Source: Collimonas sp. OK607 (GTDB lineage: Bacteria > Pseudomonadota > Gammaproteobacteria > Burkholderiales > Burkholderiaceae_D). Taken from it: DNA of 64,000 bases. Below, one piece after another: positions 60,280 through 64,000 of this stretch (position 1 is the first letter of the stretch; every line of letters starts with the position of its first letter). Both the position numbers and the translations under genes were made by a program. The stretch covers positions 62,001-126,000 of the forward strand of contig NZ_FOKF01000005.1 in assembly GCF_900111995.1 (NCBI RefSeq). The letters are read 5' to 3'. The notes beneath the pieces are model-generated. The model was not told where the DNA came from, made no database searches, and worked only from the letters and a program-made list of their open reading frames with translations.

Positions 60280-61170
60280 GTGCTGTTTTCCTACTTGCCT
60301 TCGCCCTGCCAGCGCCTGGAAAGCACGTCTTTCCTGGGGCGCGAGGTCTGGGTAAAGCGTGACGATCTGCTGCACGCCGAGGTATCCGGGAATAAATTCC
60401 GCAAGCTCAAATACCCGTTGCTTGCCTTGCAAGAGCGGAAGCCGACGCTGGTGACCATGGGCGGCCCGTGGTCCAATCATTTGCATGCTCTTGCCCACGC
60501 GGGAGCTTTGGGTGGTTGGCCCACCATGGGATTGATGCGTGGTGCGGCGGGAGTGGAAAGTGCCACGCTGGACGATTGCCGCCGTCTGGGCATGCAAATC
60601 CAGTTCGTGTCGCGCGACGACTATCGCCAGTTGCGCGACGACCCGCAAGCCTGGCGCCAGCACATAGCTGCTGACGACGACAGCCATGTCTGGCTACCCG
60701 AAGGCGGCAGCGCTCCGGCAGCTTTACGCGGTGTCGCTGAACTGGTCGACGAGCTGCCCTTTATTCCGGAAGTGATCATGGTCGCGTGCGGCACCGGTGC
60801 CACCCTGGCCGGTATCTTGGCGGGCTTGCAAGGACGCGGCCGCGTGATCGGCATCGCCGTATTGAAGAACGCCGGTTATTTGCACCAGGAGATTGCCCGC
60901 TTGCTGCAAGAGGCGGGTTATCCAGCCTACCGAAACTACGAGCTGATCACCGATGCGCATCATGGCGGGTACGGTAAAGCTCCGCCAGAGTTGCGCCAGT
61001 TCTGCCGCGAGTTTTCAAAGGAATTCGAGATTCCGATCGAACCGGTCTACACCGGCAAGCTATTCCACGCCCTCAGAAACATGCAGCAGGCACATGCGTT
61101 CCGTGCAGATGAGCGCGTGCTCGCTGTGCATACCGGCGGCATGCAAGGAGCACGCGGATTTGTTGATTGA
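60280..61170 (+). CDS. ACC deaminase / D-cysteine desulfhydrase family PLP enzyme
   Basis: 296 aa taking GTG 60280 as start, one base after the LLM stop; the longer in-frame reading lies inside the LLM gene. FLGREVWVKRDDLLHAEVSGNKFRKLKYPL contains the PLP Lys, GGPWSNHLHALA the active-site Ser/Asn, and ACGTGATLAGILAG the phosphate loop. Fold-type-II PLP enzymes of this group act on D-cysteine or ACC; the residues deciding between them cannot be judged by eye. Translationally coupled to the flavin oxidoreductase. Confidence 0.86.
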   Translation: MLFSYLPSPCQRLESTSFLGREVWVKRDDLLHAEVSGNKFRKLKYPLLALQERKPTLVTMGGPWSNHLHALAHAGALGGWPTMGLMRGAAGVESATLDDCRRLGMQIQFVSRDDYRQLRDDPQAWRQHIAADDDSHVWLPEGGSAPAALRGVAELVDELPFIPEVIMVACGTGATLAGILAGLQGRGRVIGIAVLKNAGYLHQEIARLLQEAGYPAYRNYELITDAHHGGYGKAPPELRQFCREFSKEFEIPIEPVYTGKLFHALRNMQQAHAFRADERVLAVHTGGMQGARGFVD

Positions 61171-61206
61171 AAACCGGCATGCCACCTTCGCCAATTTCAT
61201 CGGCAT

Positions 61207-61461
61207 TCAATAAATCGTATCCTGGTGAGCAGGTCCGCGCGGCACTGCGGCATCGAGATAACCGATGTCGCGCAACAGGTGGTCGCTTAGTTCATGCGCA
61301 TTCAGCACATATCTTGACTGAACCTCTCTTGCTTGTGGCGCAGCCAGACGTTGCTGCCACCAGCCGGCAGCGTTTCTAATTACTTGTAAAACGCCGCCCA
61401 GAAGGCCTTGCGAACGTGGCAATGTTGTAACGATTTGGTCTGGTGTCGATACGCAGTTCAT
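61207..61461 (-). CDS. DUF1127 small protein
   Basis: 84 aa, GAGG before the ATG. C-terminal half has the YjiS/DUF1127 motif NAHELSDHLLRDIGYLDA. These small proteins interact with RNA or act in stress and phosphate/carbon metabolism in alphaproteobacteria; function here unknown. Divergent from a GcvA-like LysR, a common DUF1127 setting. Confidence 0.85.
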   Translation of the reverse strand: MNCVSTPDQIVTTLPRSQGLLGGVLQVIRNAAGWWQQRLAAPQAREVQSRYVLNAHELSDHLLRDIGYLDAAVPRGPAHQDTIY

Positions 61462-61585
61462 GGCAACCTCACAGGTTGGTTATCGGGAATATTGAGGTGT
61501 TTCTTTAAAGCGCTTTCAATACTGGTCAGAATATCCAACCAAACGCACTTAGGGAAACGACTTGTTCTAACCATGTTGGTCAGTT

Positions 61586-62569
61586 ATGCTTACCAGCATG
61601 AGCCGACTCCCACTGCATACCCTGCCCGTCTTCCGTACCGCTGCACGCCTGCAGAATTTGCGCGCCACGGCGGTCGAAATGCATTTGACCCACAGCGCCG
61701 TCAGCCAGCAGATCGGCGTGCTGGAGCAGCAGCTTGGTTTTGCCTTGTTTGAGCGGCGCGGCCGGCGCATCGTGCTGAATGAAGCGGGCCAGGCGCTGCT
61801 TTGCAGTGTCGAGTCGGCACTGGCGCAGCTGGATGTCGGCGTGCTGGCTGCCGCCGCGACGGCGATCGGTGCCGCGCAACGGCTGCGGTTGACGGTGATG
61901 CCGTCTTTTTTACAGCGCTGGCTGTTGCCGCGCATGCAGCGCTGGCGCGAGCGTCATCCCGACATTGCAATAGAGCTGCACTCGTCGCAGCAATTGATCG
62001 ATTTGCAGCGCGACGGTTTTCACGCGGCACTGCGGCAAGGGCGCGGCGGCTGGCCCGGGTTGAGCGACGAGCGTCTGTTTGATAGTCCGTTGGTGGTGGT
62101 AGCGTCGCCGGCCACCGCGCGCCGTTTGCAGGGCAGCGGCGCCGCCGCCCTGGTGCACGAAGCGCTGCTGGGTGACGCCGATTTATGGGATCGCTGGTTC
62201 AGTGAAGCCGGGCTGACGGTAAGGACTAATCCGGTGGCCAGCTTCAACGATGCCGGCCTGATGCTGCAAGCTGCCGAGCAAGGCCTGGGGATAGCGATGG
62301 GGCGCGAGTTCATGGTGGCCGAGGCCTTGCGCGATGGTTTACTGGTGCAACTCTCAGAACAACGGCTGGCGCCGGACGCCGATTTCGCCTCGTACTTCCT
62401 GGTTTATCCGCCGGCTTTGCGTGACTGGCCGCCGCTACAAGCTTTGCGCAGCTGGCTGCATGACGAAGTGCGCGCATTGCAAGAGCCGCATGCGTCGCCC
62501 GCCGCCATCATTGCGCCGGTGGACGTGCCTTCGCCAAAAAAAGCATCTGCGCGCAAGAAAGCCCCATAG
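61586..62569 (+). CDS. LysR-family regulator (GcvA-like)
   Basis: 327 aa. HTH LHTLPVFRTAARLQNLRATAVEMHLTHSAVSQQIGVLEQQLGFALFERRGRRIVLNEAG, the THSAVSxQI recognition helix typical of GcvA/AmpR-like regulators. Basic C-terminal tail (KKASARKKAP). A second ATG four codons in is possible. Divergent from the DUF1127 gene. Confidence 0.92.
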   Translation: MLTSMSRLPLHTLPVFRTAARLQNLRATAVEMHLTHSAVSQQIGVLEQQLGFALFERRGRRIVLNEAGQALLCSVESALAQLDVGVLAAAATAIGAAQRLRLTVMPSFLQRWLLPRMQRWRERHPDIAIELHSSQQLIDLQRDGFHAALRQGRGGWPGLSDERLFDSPLVVVASPATARRLQGSGAAALVHEALLGDADLWDRWFSEAGLTVRTNPVASFNDAGLMLQAAEQGLGIAMGREFMVAEALRDGLLVQLSEQRLAPDADFASYFLVYPPALRDWPPLQALRSWLHDEVRALQEPHASPAAIIAPVDVPSPKKASARKKAP

Positions 62570-62574
62570 AGGTG

Positions 62575-63558
62575 TTAAAAGCGGCAAGTATCCGGCTCGG
62601 AAATTGGCTCGGATGGCAGGAAATTCACAGCCTGCCGCGATACATTGCCGGTATTCAGCCAAGCCAGCGACTCTGGCCATAAATTCTGGCTGAAGCGATC
62701 ATGGAAAAAAGCGAAATGGCCGATCTCGGATAGTGCGAATTCACCGGGCGTCACCATCACATGGATCCTGTCGCTGCCGCGGTAATAACGTAGCAGCCGC
62801 AGCACCGCGGCCGGGGTACCGAAATTGTCGTCGCTGATGCTATACGCCAGCAGCGGGCAGTGCAATTGCCGGAAATAACGCGTCCGGTCGTAGCGTTCCT
62901 TGTGCTTTACGGGCTTGCTAAAGATACCGGTGCTGCGCTTGCCCAGCGTCGCGCCCCGGAATGCCCATTCATAGGCCACGCCAGCCGGGAGGTCTTCCAG
63001 CCAACCCAGCAAGCGACCGGGGAAGAAGCCTGCCAGGGTTGTCGCCAAAGGCATCAGCACGTGCCATTTCAGCAGCATCTGGTAGCGAGCATGTTCTGCA
63101 TAATCCTGCCAATACGCGAATTGCGCGCCCACCGTCAGCAAGCGGTCTATGCGCCAGTTCGAGGCGCTGAAGCCGGGTAATACGCCGCCAATGCTGTGGC
63201 CGACCACGACGATTTTTGCGTCCGCAAAATTCTTGATCACCCACAGCATGATGCCTTCGAAATCCTTGCTTCCCCAATCGAATTTTGTTGCGCGCAACTG
63301 GCGTAGCGACGCTGGCCGCGAAGCACCGATGCCGCGATAGTCGTAAGCGATAGCCAGATAACCATGGGCTGCCAGGAATTTTGCGTAACGCGCGTAATAG
63401 GCTGCCTTGACGCCGGTGGCGCAATTGATGATTGCCACAGTTTGCGGCAGGTGCAGGGCATCGGAATAGTACAAGCAGGCGCCCAAGGGATAACCATCCG
63501 TGGCTGGAATCTGGATCGGCGATTCGATCGGCGCTTCAGTTTGCAATTCAGGGGACAT
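62575..63558 (-). CDS. Alpha/beta hydrolase
   Basis: 327 aa from MSPELQTEAPIESPIQIPATDGYPLGACLY; a 72-residue upstream reading overlaps the divergent LysR and is rejected. NCATGVKAAYYARYAKFLAAHGY, YDYRGIGAS, nucleophile elbow GHSIGG, and acid/His candidates SISDDNFGTP and SEIGHFAFF. Resembles the YheT/serine-aminopeptidase-like group; substrate unknown. Confidence 0.87.
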   Translation of the reverse strand: MSPELQTEAPIESPIQIPATDGYPLGACLYYSDALHLPQTVAIINCATGVKAAYYARYAKFLAAHGYLAIAYDYRGIGASRPASLRQLRATKFDWGSKDFEGIMLWVIKNFADAKIVVVGHSIGGVLPGFSASNWRIDRLLTVGAQFAYWQDYAEHARYQMLLKWHVLMPLATTLAGFFPGRLLGWLEDLPAGVAYEWAFRGATLGKRSTGIFSKPVKHKERYDRTRYFRQLHCPLLAYSISDDNFGTPAAVLRLLRYYRGSDRIHVMVTPGEFALSEIGHFAFFHDRFSQNLWPESLAWLNTGNVSRQAVNFLPSEPISEPDTCRF

Positions 63559-63663
63559 TTTTTCATCAAGCCTGCTGGTCTGTGTACAGTCGATTGTAGA
63601 GAGCAAAAGGCGTCCGCATAAGGTATGCTGCCGGCATATCTTTGTTGAGTGCAGCTCACCAAT

Positions 63664-64000
63664 ATGAATAATCTCGATGCCAATTCGCTGATCATTTTTT
63701 ATCACGTCGCCAGCAGCGGCAGCCTGACCAAGGCGGCCGAAGCGCTGGGTCTGTCGCGTTCGGCGCTCAGCCACCGGATCAAGGCGATTGAAGCAAAACT
63801 CGGTTGCCAGTTGCTGATCCGCACCACCCGCAGCGTCGGCCTGACCGACGCCGGTTACCGGCTGGCCGCCTACGCCAGCCGGATCGCCGATACCCTGGGC
63901 GAGGCCAACCTGCTGGCCAACGGCCTCAACCAGGATACCGCCGGGCTAGTGCGCATTTCCGCACCGTCCGGCCTCGGTTCGGTTTGGCTGCGGCCGCTGC
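63664..64000 (+). CDS. LysR-family regulator, N-terminal part (cut by window edge)
   Basis: ATG 63664 starts MNNLDANSLIIFYHVASSGSLTKAAEALGLSRSALSHRIKAIEAKLGCQLLIRTTRSVGLTDAG, a complete LysR HTH. About 112 codons are visible, then the window ends. Divergent from the alpha/beta hydrolase (105 bp between starts), its likely target. Confidence 0.93.
   Translation, partial: MNNLDANSLIIFYHVASSGSLTKAAEALGLSRSALSHRIKAIEAKLGCQLLIRTTRSVGLTDAGYRLAAYASRIADTLGEANLLANGLNQDTAGLVRISAPSGLGSVWLRPL

Overview
The window looks like a chromosomal segment of a betaproteobacterium in Burkholderiales, probably Oxalobacteraceae (Collimonas/Herbaspirillum-like). The grounds are the GBP-type porin with its C-terminal Phe, the DUF4148 protein, the many LysR regulators, the moderately high G+C codon use, and the Bradyrhizobium-type D-tartrate dehydratase beside dctA. 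The genus is inferred from protein style only. I see no rRNA, tRNA, CRISPR array, integrase, transposase gene or prophage. Mobile-type signal is limited to two families of dispersed palindromic repeats.

Layout. 1-905: peroxide defence (ahpC, start of ahpF, minus strand). 1337-4178: periplasmic lipoprotein phosphoesterase (CpdB-like) plus a Sel1-repeat lipoprotein. 4387-9351: exported creatininase-like protein, YVTN beta-propeller, two alpha/beta hydrolases and an SDR. 9390-10469: beta-class GST divergent from an HxlR regulator. 10561-10764: dispersed palindromic repeat. 10870-11652: tiny lipoprotein and gmhA. 11665-18379: GntR/FCD regulator divergent from an aminotransferase / MFS / FAD-FeS dehydrogenase operon, read as 2-hydroxyacid-to-glyoxylate-to-glycine metabolism. 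18386-24766: housekeeping and accessory genes (HNH nuclease, VOC, MaoC, SYLF lipoprotein, AI-2E permease, DOPA dioxygenase, beta-helix protein, aldo-keto reductase). 24900-29343: beta-alanine catabolism (aminotransferase and methylmalonate/malonate-semialdehyde dehydrogenase) divergent from a MocR regulator with matching boxes. 29430-31060: DUF4148 protein and TetR regulator around three copies of one palindrome. 31369-35805: porin, YfcC-type permease, N-formylglutamate amidohydrolase and IclR regulator. 35824-40665: LysR and TetR regulators paired divergently with NAD(P)-binding proteins, an uncharacterised gene and a GST. 40845-41129: HU protein. 41516-45453: periplasmic binding protein overlapping a CHASE-PAS-PAS-GGDEF-EAL signalling protein. 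45518-48411: DUF885 Zn-peptidase-like and JmjC/cupin-8 proteins. 48548-52601: LysR remnant, dctA, D-tartrate dehydratase and its divergent LysR. 52781-64000: small oxidoreductase, hydrolase and regulator modules, including a MerR-type promoter with no MerR gene in the window, and a second, inverted copy of the 10.6-kb repeat.

Most modules are a catabolic or detoxification gene set facing its own regulator, and in several cases the operator can be read directly: ATTTTG-N4-CAAAAT for the GntR gene, ATACACTT boxes for the MocR gene, and GTTATCTAC-N6-GTAGATAAC for the TetR gene. I found no single large undescribed system. The best candidates for new biology are the binding-protein/c-di-GMP pair, the permease/N-formylglutamate amidohydrolase/IclR cassette, the YdiJ-like 2-hydroxyacid operon, the two repeat families, and several unassigned operators.
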